This document shows positions 22,740-34,149 of a stretch of DNA of 64,000 bases, piece by piece. The notes beneath the pieces were generated by a model. The model saw only the letters and a program-made list of their open reading frames with translations. It had not been told where the DNA came from and did no database searches. The stretch is from Lithospermum erythrorhizon (lineage: Eukaryota; Streptophyta; Magnoliopsida; Boraginales; Boraginaceae), in contig JADFUC010002397.1 of the NCBI GenBank assembly GCA_019722365.1, forward strand, positions 22,417-86,416. Reading direction: 5' to 3'. Numbering within the stretch: position 1 is the first letter of the stretch; each line of letters starts with the position of its first letter. The translations under genes were made by a program, and so were the position numbers.

Positions 22740-23750
22740 TGCAAGGTTCAGTCTTTGGACAAGAGCTAAATTAAACATATATCAAATAGTAATTTTAAAC
22801 ATATAAAAATCGGGATTCCATCATATAAACAATTTAAATAGAATAATTACGTAATTATAAACTCGAATCAAGTTTTTGATGTTATTGTTGGGTTTTACGA
22901 TTCAACATCAACATTACTGAAAGTATAAAAGATCAATTTCAAGAACATCAATAGATTATAAAACTAATAATTCAATCGATATATTGATGTACTTACACTT
23001 TGTAGTTGTAGAACAGATCGTAGAGTCTTCTCAAACAACCAAAGTCGGGTTGTCTCGCACACCACACCAACGATCGATCAAACCCTTCCTTTGGGTTTTT
23101 ACTAGAATAAAGAATAAATAAATTTAGAGAAAGAAAAAGTCAAGGTTTTATTTCTCCTATGGTATTTGGTCAAAGAGGGCGAAAGGAGAAGTATTTTTGG
23201 TTTTCATCTTTTCTCAAAAGATGATTAGTGAATTATCTAAGAAATCTTAGCAAGGAAACAATCAACTTAACCTCTTTGAGTATAGATTCTCAGCCCTATA
23301 ATTTAGGCAATTCCATAATATTCCTAGACCCCTTTTATTATTATTTTCGGCGGCTATAATTGAAATTTCACCCCAATATTTACTTATATTTATACTTTAA
23401 CCCTAAGCTTATAATCGATTATGGGCTGATTACGTTGTCAAGCATGAGACCCTTAGACTCGATTCACAAGAGTAATATATTACCTATAACCTAAATATTG
23501 TATTAATATAGATTATGAACTAATCCTGTAAGCCATCATAACTCTCATTTAGACCGTCCGGTTTCGCACAATGGATCACAAATCTTCCAAGTTGAACTTG
23601 AAAAATTCTTGGTCCGGGGATTCACAAAAACAAGAAATCGCTGTTCGCCGAAAACACTCCGACGACTTAGTGAAGGATCCAAAGAGTTTAATTTCAAAGA
23701 GAATTTGGTTATCAAAGTGAATTTATTTGGATTTGTCTTCAAGGTTTACC
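22740..23750. repeat. degraded LTR-like sequence
   Basis: GGGTTGTCTCGCACACCACAC near 23048 and the AATAAATAAATTTAGAGAAAG stretch resemble U3/R regions of plant copia LTRs. GTTGGGTTTTACGATTCAAC near 22888 could be part of an end. No partner LTR or coding region could be tied to it, so the call is tentative. Confidence 0.3.
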
Positions 23751-23759
23751 TTTTATACT

Positions 23760-24330
23760 CTATTTGACAACATTTTGGTCGAGCCTCGACGGGCTCTCTA
23801 CAAGAGGTCGTAATTGGCGATCTTACCATCATAACGTTTCAAATCAAATATACCTAATGTCAGTTTCTCTATACCGAATCTGGACTTCTTTAACTAATTT
23901 ATCTCGGCTTTCACGTTTAGCCCACTCATGTGGTCCGTGCCCATTTATTCAAGCTTCTAATTCCCGATCCATTTTTGAAGGCCTAATAGTTGGACCGATC
24001 CCCGATCGTGCAATTTATTTACGGGATTATCATTTGCCCCTGCATCTCGCCCATTTTCTATGTCGATTCAATATAAAGCGGGTTCTTTAAATTTTCACAA
24101 TCAAACAATGTCTTAATATCTTCCCACGAACGCCCACTATCAAAATAGTTGAGACCCTTCATCACAACTTCTTTATTATTTTTTCCCCAGATCAATTTTG
24201 AGAAAATCATTCACCTTTTTCCCTCACCTCCGGTCAATATAAGGCATTTTCTCGAGAATATTCATGTCTATCATTCTCTAATCACTTCTACCCTCCCTCA
24301 AACAACGCCGACACCTCTACTCTCGCCTCA
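23760..24330 (+). repeat. LTR-like promoter region
   Basis: It contains the block shared with 20600-20960, then two TATA-type words, TCAATATAAAGCGG (about 24068) and TCAATATAAGGC (about 24234), followed by a C/T-rich leader. This layout fits the U3 to R part of a gypsy LTR in plus orientation. LTR termini were not found. Confidence 0.4.
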
Positions 24331-26300
24331 AGGTCGTGGTTCAAATAGCAACGCCAGGTCATCCTCGTCCCCCAAGTCTCTCTTCCCTTCTGTAACCCCT
24401 GGCCGGGTCTTCTGCCCCTTCAAGCCACCTCTTTGCCCCTGGCTCTTCATCTTTGTCCCGCCCCAGCCAAGGCGAAACCAACATCAATCACGCGTGTGAA
24501 CTCTCTCGAAAGACCTCGTTGACTTGAGAGGTCCCGCGACGAATTCTCCTCAAGATCCTCAAGGGCTTCAAAGGCCACCGAATGTATCTTTTGTCGTAGC
24601 CTTAATAACGGCCCTATGCCTCCTGCTCAATCTGCTGGGAAGTTGCCTGGCTTAGCTGCATCCACCTCTACCACCCCAACACGCTGATTTCCATCATGTT
24701 CTACTCAACAGCCTTGGTCAAGGGCCTCTTCCGTGGAGTTTCACCTTTTTCTCATACAACGCATCGTATGATGAGTTCTATTTTTTGGTGAAGAGGAGAT
24801 TTAAGTGTCAAGCCTTCCTCTCTAGCGTGGAACCAAACCCTATATTTCTTCGCCGAGTAGGCCTCCTCCTTGGGGATGTTCCCCTCTGGGACTACATCCC
24901 ACCCAAAGTCCAAGAGCACTCCCCAGATCTCGCTTGTCCTCAAAGCTGGGAACAAGCTCGTTGTTGCCGATCTCGAGGCCCTCAGAGGCATCAGGTTACC
25001 TTAACGTTCCCGCCCACAGCCTCCAACTATCCCGCATGCCTCTTCACCAGCTTCCTTCCGCTTGAGTTTCTTTCACGACGTTAATGATTGCTTTTTCTCC
25101 TTCTATGGCTCTGAATTTTTTTAATAGGCCCCCAACTCCTTTTGGCTTTAACCCATAAAAGAGTTTGTGCCAGCTTCTTCGAGGAGGACAAGCTGCCAAC
25201 CACCTCCTGGCGTACCTCCTTTCCCCGATATAAAGGTTCCTCCGATTCAGAGTTTAGTAGTAGCCAACGCTCCCAAGGTTCAATATGGACCCCTACTCTA
25301 AGGCCATTGTCCCCGGGTAAGATCATAATCTTCTCCGGCTAATCCATGCCCCACACTACCCCTACTAGCCAAATGACTCCGCCATTTTCCTCGAAATGGA
25401 GGATCGCCTAAGAGGCTCAAAGAACTCCCCTCCTCTTCAGCCTCTCTCTCTCTGTCCCCGGAGACTCGGCTTCACGAAAGCGGCTCCAAGATCTCCGAGG
25501 TCCCCTACCCCACCAAGAGATTTGATCCCCTTGCTACCCCCCAAACATCATAGCCCCGCTAAGGAAACTAGAAAAGACTCTTCTTCACACTTCCGCCATT
25601 TCCGCTCTTTGGGCCTCCTCTTCTAGCCGAGGAGATATTCTACTTAATCTCAATCACCAAGACCGATTCTCTTTTCACACATGGGGATAAGCAGCATCCC
25701 CTATCTTCTCTACCGCTCATTAGTTTTCCTCTTACCTAACCTCTCCCTGCTTGTAGCTGTTTGACCTCTATGAGTGGTTCTTCAATCTTGCCTTTGTCTT
25801 CTTATGTGGAAGCTGCTGATCGCCCTCCGAACCGGCTGTCAATCTGAGAAGAATCAAGGCCCCAAGGCGAGAAGGCTTCGGGAGAAGGCCCCGCAGTTAC
25901 GCTTCGAAATTTGACGGTGAAGACACCACACTTCGGTGAGCAAGCATGTTAGTAGCGTGCACCACACATAGGTCGCGGGATGCCGAGATAGAACGCGCAA
26001 GTCGAAAGGGATCTCTCTCCTCATGACGTAGATGCCCTCAAAAGTGAGAGGGATGTTTCCTCTTACTCAAGCAGGACTCCAGACGCCAGCGTACTCAACC
26101 ATCGCCTCGCTGCTCGCCGTTGACGTAAAGCCACCAGCAGATTATGGAGGCGAACTGGAGAGCATCGAACCATTAAAAGACCGAGTGACTTGGTCCAGCC
26201 CACTGATGCGGCTCACTTTACCACCTCTCTCGCCTGGTATATTAACCAGCAGCATCAGCCTATGAGAATTTAAGTCCCTACAACTTTTTAGAACTTGGGC
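24331..26300 (+). pseudogene. unidentified degraded coding region, probably retroelement ORF
   Basis: This GC-rich stretch lies downstream of the LTR-like promoter, with several overlapping open frames (for example 24785-25084 and 26032-26265). Plus-strand readings include ASYDEFYFLVKRR near 24770, FFSFYGSEF near 25090-25115, and DALKSERDVSSYS near 26028-26060, a charged heptad-like segment. Such a combination (globular part, then coiled coil) is found in plant retrotransposon-associated ORFs, but I do not recognise the family. Some minus-strand frames are equally long, so even the strand is uncertain. Confidence 0.3.
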
Positions 26301-26879
26301 GAATTTCATGATATGTCTCCCCTGCATCCCGAATCCTTCCAACTCATGATTTCAATGCCTCGTACAATGAATAGTAGTGTTTTTTATACCCCGCCTTATT
26401 CTTTCTCAGAATGTGCACAACGCTTGCTTTGACGCTGCATTTTTTTAGTTCTATTTATTGTCTGCTTTTCTCTCTTTACTCTTCCACGTTGTCGCGGCCA
26501 ATCCCTGACCCTTAGGTCAGGAGGATCTCGCTTAGGCCGGGGTCAGATCTTAAAAGAGTTTTGTATCCCGTCAATTCTATGCCCCGGATCCTCTCATACT
26601 TTTTAAGTACGGGGCGACGGACTGGCGCGGATACTAGATACGGGATTATCTCCCTACCCAAAACCTCATCATTGTCCAACGCAGCGGGATTCGTTTCAAT
26701 CGCCAGCGGTAGGATATACTAAACATTTAGATAGATTTACATCAATTTATTTGTTTATCGAAGTCTTTCTAGGTACGCTGGCATAATTCGATACTCTCAA
26801 TGGTATCAAGTTTTCCCAGTACTCAAGATAGTTTTAACTGAACCAAATTTTGTATTCAGGTTGTGCGGAATGTAAAAGA
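26301..26879. other. no recognisable gene
   Basis: Mixed composition without motifs that I can place. By position it could be the 3' non-coding part of the Tat element whose integrase end lies at 26880-27427 on the minus strand. Confidence 0.3.
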
Positions 26880-27427
26880 TGGGCTTACACGTAGTATTTC
26901 CTTACGGACACGCAGTTCCATGACCGACACTGACTTTTCCTTCCGTGGTTTCTAGTTCATATGCGATCGGCCCCACAACCTCCCGACAAAGCGTACGGGT
27001 CCTTCTAGGAGACCTCCTGACTTTCCAATGAAATGACATTGAAATGTCGAGCTATAAGAACCAAATCTCACCAGAAATTGTCCGGCCCGGACCTTACAGC
27101 TGGACAAGCTACCTACTCCTTTGTGCCCTGGCCAGTCTTTAGCAACCGCGGCAGCCCTGCTTTCTTTCCAACAACCAAGTCACCAAGCAGCTCATGCTCT
27201 CTTGGCCAATCCGTCATAGTAGACACTCGAGTGGTCTCCGTGTGAATCTCTACCAGAGGCAACGCATCAGATTCATACATCAAATTGAAGGAGGTCTCTC
27301 GCGATGGACGTCAGCCCGTATGACCATAAAGACTGGCTGGGAGCCTCGTCCCCACAACCTCCTCCTCCCCGAGCCTGCTTGGCCAACCTATATCGTATTA
27401 CCTGAGTTGTCTCCTGCAATAAAAGAA
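26880..27427 (-). pseudogene. Tat-lineage Ty3/gypsy integrase, C-terminal part
   Basis: Read on the minus strand, RETSFNLMYESDALPLVEI (about 27250-27310) matches the Tat/Ogre integrase block GETPFxLxYGSEAVxPVEI, which follows a degraded WVxELPxVLWxYRTTP. Further on, VVGPIAYELETTEGK (about 26945-26990) matches the C-terminal GPYRV...GAYxLE...G block just before the stop. This end binds and inserts element DNA. The upstream half of the protein is on the other side of E3. Frame changes occur every 50-150 bases. Confidence 0.72.
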
Positions 27428-29448
27428 TGCACAACCTCAAGTTCAAGTTACTTCGAGATAATAATATTAATTTGTAAAATTTATTTGACCGACCATATTT
27501 ATAATTATTTAAATGATAATTCGAAAGGTTAGATTGTTAAGTCGCTCGACAGTCAGATCACTTGATTCGCACAAACTCAAAAGCGATTTTCCTAAGACTT
27601 GTTAAAAGCTTAACTTATCTTCATCCTTATCATCACAAAAACACAAAAATAACATCTCCCTCCTTCTTGGTGAATCTCGGTCGAGACCCCCCTGCTTAGA
27701 GCACAGTCCCAAATTTTCTCCATTTCTTCACTTGGTTGCTTAATAAACATCCTCAAGTTGATTAGTAAGACTTCCCAACATCTTTTCCCACAAATTTGAG
27801 AGGTAATAAATTAGAGTTTTAGCTTGATTTTAATGTTTGACTTTTGGTTGACTTTGGACATAACTCAAATTTTATGATGATTCTAAGTTTGTTATGGGTT
27901 CTATGATGTATATAAGCTGAGTGTAATTCATGAAGTTTGTAGGTTGCTCAGGAGGTTATGTTGGGTCGACTTTTCTAAGTTTTATTGACTTTGGTTGATA
28001 TTTTTATAAGACTTCAAATGTGGAGTTTAATCTCTGGGACCTTATCAGAAGACAGAGTATAGGAATGGTGATTTAAAATATTAAAGGGGTTGGGTCGAAA
28101 AGTATGATTTGTAACTGAAGTACGGATATTTTGGAGCAGAAAGTTGTTACTCATGGACTTGAATAGATATGAAATGTTATAATAAGGTGGAATTCCTGGG
28201 CCGGGGAACCGAATAGGGTCAGGTCCGAATGGGGTTGTTAATTTGTTGTTTATCCATATTATAGACCGCTTAGAAATAGTCCCACCAAGAGTCAGGGTAG
28301 CGATCTTCTCGAACGCAAAGTATAAGAAGTAGTCTTCACTATTCTTTCGTGTTTTGTTAGAAGGCTGACGCGAGGCGGCCATCAGATTGTGTTCGCTGGG
28401 GGCTTCAGCGTAGAAGAAAATTTATCTCACGAGTGTTACCTTACGCATTTTAAATTGTATGAACATGTCATCAGGGTATGATTATGTGCGAATGGCATAC
28501 ACTCTATCAGGTATGATTTCACGCGAGAACGGCATACTCTGCAATATTTGTACGATTATGTGTGATGCATTTGCGCGGAGGCGATATGATTACGTGATTA
28601 TATTCTCGGCAGATTGGCAACCATCGGGAGGTGTTAATGGCCCAACTCCCAACTTATACATTTATTTCCGTGGCCTTGTCTGCACTTTTAGGCTTCAGGC
28701 CTTCATGGCTCTTTTTGCATGCCTGCGGGCCTTGTCGGCGGCCGATTGATTTACGACATGATGCTTCTTTAGCTGTGCTTTAATATTGTTCATAGAGTAG
28801 TCGGGTTGGAGTTATGCGTGACTTCAGGCCTTCAGTATTAGGATACCATTGGGATGACAGGGTTAAAGACTCTCCTTCCTCAAGTAGATACGTGTGTGAC
28901 GCTTATTAGCCTTATACTTATGTATAAGCGTTGGCCTTATACTTAGTGTATATGCGTTGGCCTTATACTTTGTGTATATACATGGTTGGCCTTATATTTA
29001 GCGCAAGTGTCACGCATTTGCCATTGAGCTGGGAGGTCATTGGAGAATTGTTCTGAAAAGTGGCTAAAGTGTGGTAATCGTTGGCCGAAAGATCCTCACA
29101 TGTACCATTTTTGGATGTGTTGTCAACCTGCTTTTTTATTGTTGTACTTTATTTTCAAACTTAGCCTTGTCGCAAATTGTTTTTATCTCGTACGTGACTT
29201 CATTTTCAGAAATTTCACGGACATCGCTTATTCGGGGATACATCAGATATATATGGATCCCTGTTGTTGGGATATCACCGACGGATTGTGTTTTATTTTG
29301 AGAATATATTATGGAAAATCAAATTTTTGATGAAACGTAGAAGCCTTTTAAACCGAGTCGCTTCATCGATTCGCGACTCTCGTGTTCGGATTATAATGAT
29401 TCTGTTCCTCAAAGTCTCAGTATGGCTCAATCTGAGGCGGCGCAAGCA
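27428..29448 (+). repeat. E3 5' LTR
   Basis: It pairs with 34150-36709 from GATAATAATATTAATT near its start to CAATCTGAGGCGGCGCAAGCA at its end. It is about 0.5 kb shorter because sequence corresponding to about 35850-36290, including AGTAGACGGATCG and the AT microsatellite, is missing. The minisatellite is at 28905-29005. Confidence 0.85.
28905..29005 (+). repeat. palindromic TATAC/GTATA minisatellite in E3 5' LTR
   Basis: Four units of TTGGCCTTATACTTWGTGTAT, about 28-30 bp apart. CTTATACTTATGTATAAG is a near-perfect hairpin. Confidence 0.8.
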
Positions 29449-29449
29449 T

Positions 29450-29463
29450 TGGTATTAGAGCTT
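29450..29463 (+). other. E3 primer binding site
   Basis: TGGTATTAGAGCTT lies two bases after the LTR end. It matches the initiator Met-tRNA complement TGGTATCAGAGCTT with one transition. Confidence 0.85.
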
Positions 29464-30690
29464 GCTCAGACATTTGACTGTGGTTATGAGTCGACTTGTT
29501 TTGCTTCGAGTCAGTTGTAGTGGTGTCTTTTGTAAAAGTCCTAGGCCTTTTTTCTTTTGTTTACATACTATCGAGGATGTCACCCAGATTACGGAAGGGT
29601 AGCCGAGAGGCGGCTGTGGTAGCTCCAGAGGAGGTCGAATGTGTATAAATATTTGATGAGTGCCGTGACTGTGCCAGGTCCGAGGTGCATTCTTCTCGAG
29701 TAATGCTGAGGGAGCGAGGAGGAGTGTAGACCAGAGAGTAGTGTGGGGGAATGCCAAAGGCCGAGCAAGCAAAGAGGGTCGAATTCCAGTGTTGTTGACT
29801 GGCTTCTAAGAGATCCTCCGGCTTCTGCTGGGGTTCGCCACAAGAGATCTTACAGAGTTCATCCGGGACACGGGTCCATCTTTTGCGCCTACGGGATTGT
29901 GGCGGCGATGAGTGAAGCTTTGTTATTTATAGAGACTTCACGAGAAAGCTCCCATTCAAGAGAACCCGAAAGGTCTCGATCATGGTAGGGAGATCTATGT
30001 GTTTCCTAGGAGCGATTTGTTGACCTCTTCCGGAGAATTATTGCTTGAGACCTGTGATGGCGGCTTCTCTTTGGAGAGTAGAGCCTCCATTCGCCGACTC
30101 AGTGTTCATGTCATGAGGAGCAGACAGCCAAAGGATACGTGGCCGACTACTTCCCGATGTTTATCCGTAGGCGGCAGGATCACTAGGTTCGTGGATGGGT
30201 CAATGCTGGAGACACGATCTCATCGATGGTTTTTTCCGCCCATGCCGCCAGCAGCCTATGGGAAATGGAGTTAGTGTGAGCCACGCGAAGTGATCGACGG
30301 AGAGTCAACCTCGAGACTTCGCCCGGTGTAGCCTACTAGCCTCTAGAGTCGGTGAGGACGGACCAGCTGGCTCCCTGAGCAGAGTGCTGCTCCTGGCAGC
30401 CGTCTCTCATATTCCCACCGCCTCCTTCGCACGCGGGCGCCGCGAGATCCGAAGGCGGGGTCCAGTAGTAGTCTCTCCTGGGTCTGTAGTATCCGCTATC
30501 ATTGTTATGCGAGATCAGCGGTACCGATGCCAGCCTGCATTTGCCGGGCGGTTGCCTCAAATTTTCCGTAGGAGGCGCTAGTACTTCAAGACTAATTTAG
30601 TCAGCTGTAGGCGTGGCATCGTGGAGTCACGGTGAAATGATTCAGCGTCAGTGGAGGCCGGGGATACAGTTGAGGAATCTCTTTAGAGGA
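29464..30690 (+). pseudogene. E3 gag region
   Basis: The first start-like stretch (about 29577: ATGTCACCCAGATTACGG) reads MSPRLRKG, a basic gag N-terminus common in this lineage. DPPASAGVRHKRS (about 29815-29853) lies in the capsid part, and CYARSAVPMPAC (about 30504-30540) may be a decayed zinc knuckle. Nucleotide blocks are shared with E2 gag. Several frameshifts are present and no continuous ORF remains. Confidence 0.65.
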
Positions 30691-31200
30691 GTGTCTTGGC
30701 AAGAGCTCCCGAGCTGAGTCGTCGAAGTTCAGATTCATGCCATACTCATCAGAGGCACAGGATACCCCTAGAAGGCGACGGGTACATTTCTCAGGTGATA
30801 TCGAGGCCGTGGTGTTGTTTGATTCTCACACGCATTTTGTTTCTCTGTAGTTTTATTTTTATATTATCTCAGATGAGGTGGTGCCCTGGGTCTATTCTAC
30901 TGAGATTATGACACCGCAGTGAGGTCGGTCATGTTAGACTTGTATTTGGGAGACTGGCCCTTTCAGGTACGCCTTCGCTTGTCGCTTGTCGACGCATTCC
31001 ATTTGAGCTTTCTAATTTGATCTTATCTTGGGTATGGGATTGGTTGGAAAACATCATGCCGTAATTGATCACATCGAAGGAGATTGGGGGTGGAGACCAG
31101 CATCCGATTATGTGGGAGATGTAAAGATTTTGCCTTCTAGGCTTTGTATCGCGACTTTGAGGCCAGGGAGGTCATCTTAAAGCGGTTTTATAATTCTTCG
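30691..31200 (+). pseudogene. E3 aspartic protease
   Basis: IEAVVLFDSHTHFVS at about 30800-30844 corresponds to the family active-site strand VLFDSGATHSFVS; glycine of the DSG triad is replaced, which alone would kill the enzyme. FDLILGMGLVGKH (about 31018-31056) matches ILGMDWLxKH with a frame change. Order and spacing match E2. Confidence 0.78.
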
Positions 31201-31990
31201 GATATGTGGTTGATTTGAGTAGAGAAAGAGAACAGATTGAGGATGCTGGGTCATAGGAGAATTCAAGGATGTCTTTCCCGAGGATCTGGCTGGTAGGAGA
31301 CCTTCAAATTTTCTATCGAGGTTATTAATGCACCATTCTTCCGCCGCATCGGCCCCACCGAAGGTGAATTGGCGACTCGCCATGTGAGCGTTCGGAGAAA
31401 AAGGATTCATCGCATCGAGCGTATTCTATCAGCACTGCTTTTGTTTCAGGAAAAGAAGCGATGGTTTGACGAGGGTTACATTGACTATAGGCGCTGGATA
31501 AAAGCGACCATTAAGAATCGATACTTTGTCCGTAATTACTTACTTGTTTAATCAAATGATGCCAAAGTGTTTTCAAGATCGATTACGGGTCCGTTATCAT
31601 CACTGAGGGATCAGTGGGAGGATATTCTAAATCGGCTTTCCTGATCTCTTCGTTATGGGCATTATAAGTTTATAGTGATGCTATTTTGGATCGACAGAAT
31701 GCACCGGGCGGCCTTTGTGGATGTGATGAACCGGTATTTCGAGTATTTGGATGAGTTTGTTATGGTATTCATTGACATATTCTCGATATATTCTGGGGAG
31801 GAGTGAGGAAATAACAGAGACATTTGTAGATTGTCTTGAGGGTCCCTTGAGACAAAGCACCATTGTATGCCAAGTTTTCTAAATGTGAGTTGTGGTTGGC
31901 TTAAACCGCAATTCCTCGTGTCATGTTATTTCGGCGAGGTATTTGTGTCGATCCACGTATGAAGTCAAGGAAGATTGGGAGCGGCCCCAC
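31201..31990 (+). pseudogene. E3 reverse transcriptase
   Basis: EFKDVFPEDLAG (about 31260-31295) opens the domain. KGFIASSVF, then a shifted FVKKKDG-like block, is near 31402-31470. AKVFSRSI is at about 31563, then RYGHYKFIVM (about 31652-31681), then RYFEYLDEFVMVFID (about 31730-31775), where the palm ends in FID with the second catalytic Asp lost to a frame change. KFSKCELW-like sequence follows near 31873. This is the polymerase of the element, clearly Ty3/gypsy and clearly dead. Confidence 0.88.
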
Positions 31991-32560
31991 AAGCTGCGGA
32001 CTGGTGTTAGAGTTTCGGGGTTAGCCGGTTACAGAAATTCATCAAGGACTTCTCTTTGATCGCGATTATCACCAAAGCTGACCAGAGGTTTCATGATTTG
32101 GAATGATGATCGCGAGGATCGGCTCAGATACTAAAGTGGGAAGTTTGATCACGGCTCCAGCTATACGATACCGCCTCGGTTCGAGGCGTGATTTGTAGGC
32201 CGCATATTTCGGCATCAGATTGGGGTGTGTTTTGATGCAGAATGGGAAGGTGATTGCCTATGCTTCCCGACAATTGATTTAATCACGAAGAAACCGTCAC
32301 CTTGGCGATTCGGTGCCAGGCGATAGTCTTCAAGGCTGAAATTGTGGAGACATTATCTGTATGGGGTTAAATGCCATATTTTTACCGATCATAAGAGTTT
32401 GAAATATCTCCATCGTAGAGAGATCTGAATTTGAGACAGAGTAGGTGGATGGAGTTCATCGTGATTAGACTTACTCATTTGAGTACCAATCTGCAGAAGC
32501 GCAAATGTAAAAGAGCCGACAAGCACAGTAGAAAGTGAAAATCAAAGGACCCAGAGAGAG
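31991..32560 (+). pseudogene. E3 RNase H
   Basis: GCVLMQNGKVIAYASRQL at about 32223-32277 is an almost unchanged family block. [15 protein letters not shown] at about 32367-32411 is the second conserved block with the catalytic Asp. Both are bounded by stops. It follows RT directly, as in complete gypsy elements. E1 keeps this domain; E2 lost it. Confidence 0.88.
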
Positions 32561-33830
32561 ATGAAATAATGGGAGTCGATTTGATGTCGGAAGTGACGTG
32601 AGATTTTCACCCATGAGAGTTCACCAAGGCTTGTGGATCGAATCTTAGGGAACTGGCAAGAGCTGGAGACGAGACTACAAAATATCGCATAGGACGCGAG
32701 AAATCTGGGGGTAAGACTGATTTCACGCTGATGAGAGTGGAACCTGAGGATGAATGGCAAGCCATTGTGTGTACCGTATTCAAATGAGTCAAAGGAGACT
32801 TTACGAGGCTCATAATACTCTCTATACGAGCACCCGGTAAAGTACAAAAAGACGCATCATGATTTCCAGGTCGACGACAGGCCGTGAATGAAGAGAGGGA
32901 GATCGCAGAAGTTTGTGGGCAAAGTGCTTTGGTTTGTCGCCAGTGAAGGCCGATTACAGACATCCTACGGGTTTATTACGCACTCTTCCTATTCTCGAAA
33001 GAGACACGTATAATATCACCACGACTGCGGTTCGGGATTCCTGTGGACGCTGGTATTTACATGACATGGATCCGTGACGTGGATAGGCTATCGAAGTCAT
33101 TTCCTAATACGCACGATCTATAGATGGGCCCCGGTAGACCAATGGGTCTGCTATGGATCGACAAGTAGGTCAAGACGGTCTCGTGTGTCGATCATTTCGA
33201 CCGCCGACGCTAGATTCACTTCGAGGTTCTGCAGGGGTTTCCAGAGTACCTAGGGACGAGTGGAGTTGAGCACATATTTTCATCCCGCATCGACGGGCAC
33301 CAGAGGACGAGCACGGACGCGAGAGGCACAGGCTTCGTTGCTCGCTAACTTCTCCTCCGGAATCGGGACGTAGCCGCCTAAGATGTGAGTTCCGCCACAA
33401 CAACGTCCTCTTCCATGCTAGTATCAAATGGCACCTTTATGTTACTATTGTATATGGGAGGAGGTGTCACACCCTAGTTTATGAATGAGGTAGGAAAGTA
33501 GGAAAGCTTACGGTTTTGAGAGTCGCTGCAGTTTAAGAGAATGGATCAAAGTCGATTCAACAAAGACCGAAAGACAAAGACAGATGTAGAAGAAATATGC
33601 ATCACTCCGCAGTAGACTTGTCGCTTGAGGTCGGCCACCGTGTTTTCCGAGGGTATCCCAGGAAGGGAGTGATGCGGCCTGGGAGAGTGGAAGTCGAGGT
33701 CCCGTTATATCGGGACCATACTCATCCTCGGGGAGAGTCAGTTCGGTTACCCGGTTTTGCCTCCGATTTTATATATTCATAATGTGTTCCATGTATCTTG
33801 CTTGAGGAAGCATATCCTCGATGAGTCGTA
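32561..33830 (+). pseudogene. E3 integrase
   Basis: The zinc-binding HHCC part is recognisable from about 32808: EAHNTLYT, then STK, and a shifted C-x2-C with VKADYRHPTGLL (about 32940-32980). The catalytic core follows: VDRLSKSF (about 33079-33102), then ADARFTSRF (about 33204-33230, matching DPRFTSxF with its catalytic Asp), FHP (about 33281) and FHASI (about 33410-33425). The C-terminal part has GVMRPGR (about 33668) and IHNVFHVSCLRKHI (about 33777-33820). It would join element DNA to the host chromosome. Confidence 0.82.
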
Positions 33831-34045
33831 TATTTTGAAGCTACCTCCGTGGAGCTGGTGAGGGTCTCAATGCTTGCGAGCATCGGTAGAAATTTTGGAT
33901 CGGAAAGCAGGCGTTTCATGTAGTAAGGTGTTGCCTTTCTTTTGAAGGGAAAGTCCTGAGAACTGGGGCTGCAGTAGGAGGCGACTCTGGGAACGCGAGA
34001 GATGAGATGAGGGAACCGCATTCAGCAGCTGAGAGACAAAGGCAG
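33831..34045 (+). pseudogene. E3 chromodomain, decayed
   Basis: After the integrase, EILDRKAGVSCSKVLPF (about 33890-33940), then a shifted VKVL (about 33950), and NARDEMREPHS (about 33990-34023) follow the outline of chromovirus chromodomains (EILDRKxxVLRxK...VKVLW...EATWExEDxMRxxYPxLF). The aromatic residues and the EATWE core are lost. In chromoviruses this domain steers integration to chromatin marks. Its presence supports the Tekay assignment. Confidence 0.6.
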
Positions 34046-34149
34046 ATTGCTTTTATTTTAGAAATGGTATTTGATTTCGTGGTTGCTATATATGTTCTTC
34101 TTGGTCAGTTGTCACCCTCGAGGTCGAAATTTTATTAGAGGGTAAATTT
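34046..34149 (+). other. E3 3' tail and polypurine tract
   Basis: TATTTGATTTCGTGG and GAGGTCGAAATTTTATTAG are shared with the tails of E1 and E2. AGAGGGTAAA before 34150 is the likely plus-strand primer tract. Confidence 0.65.
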
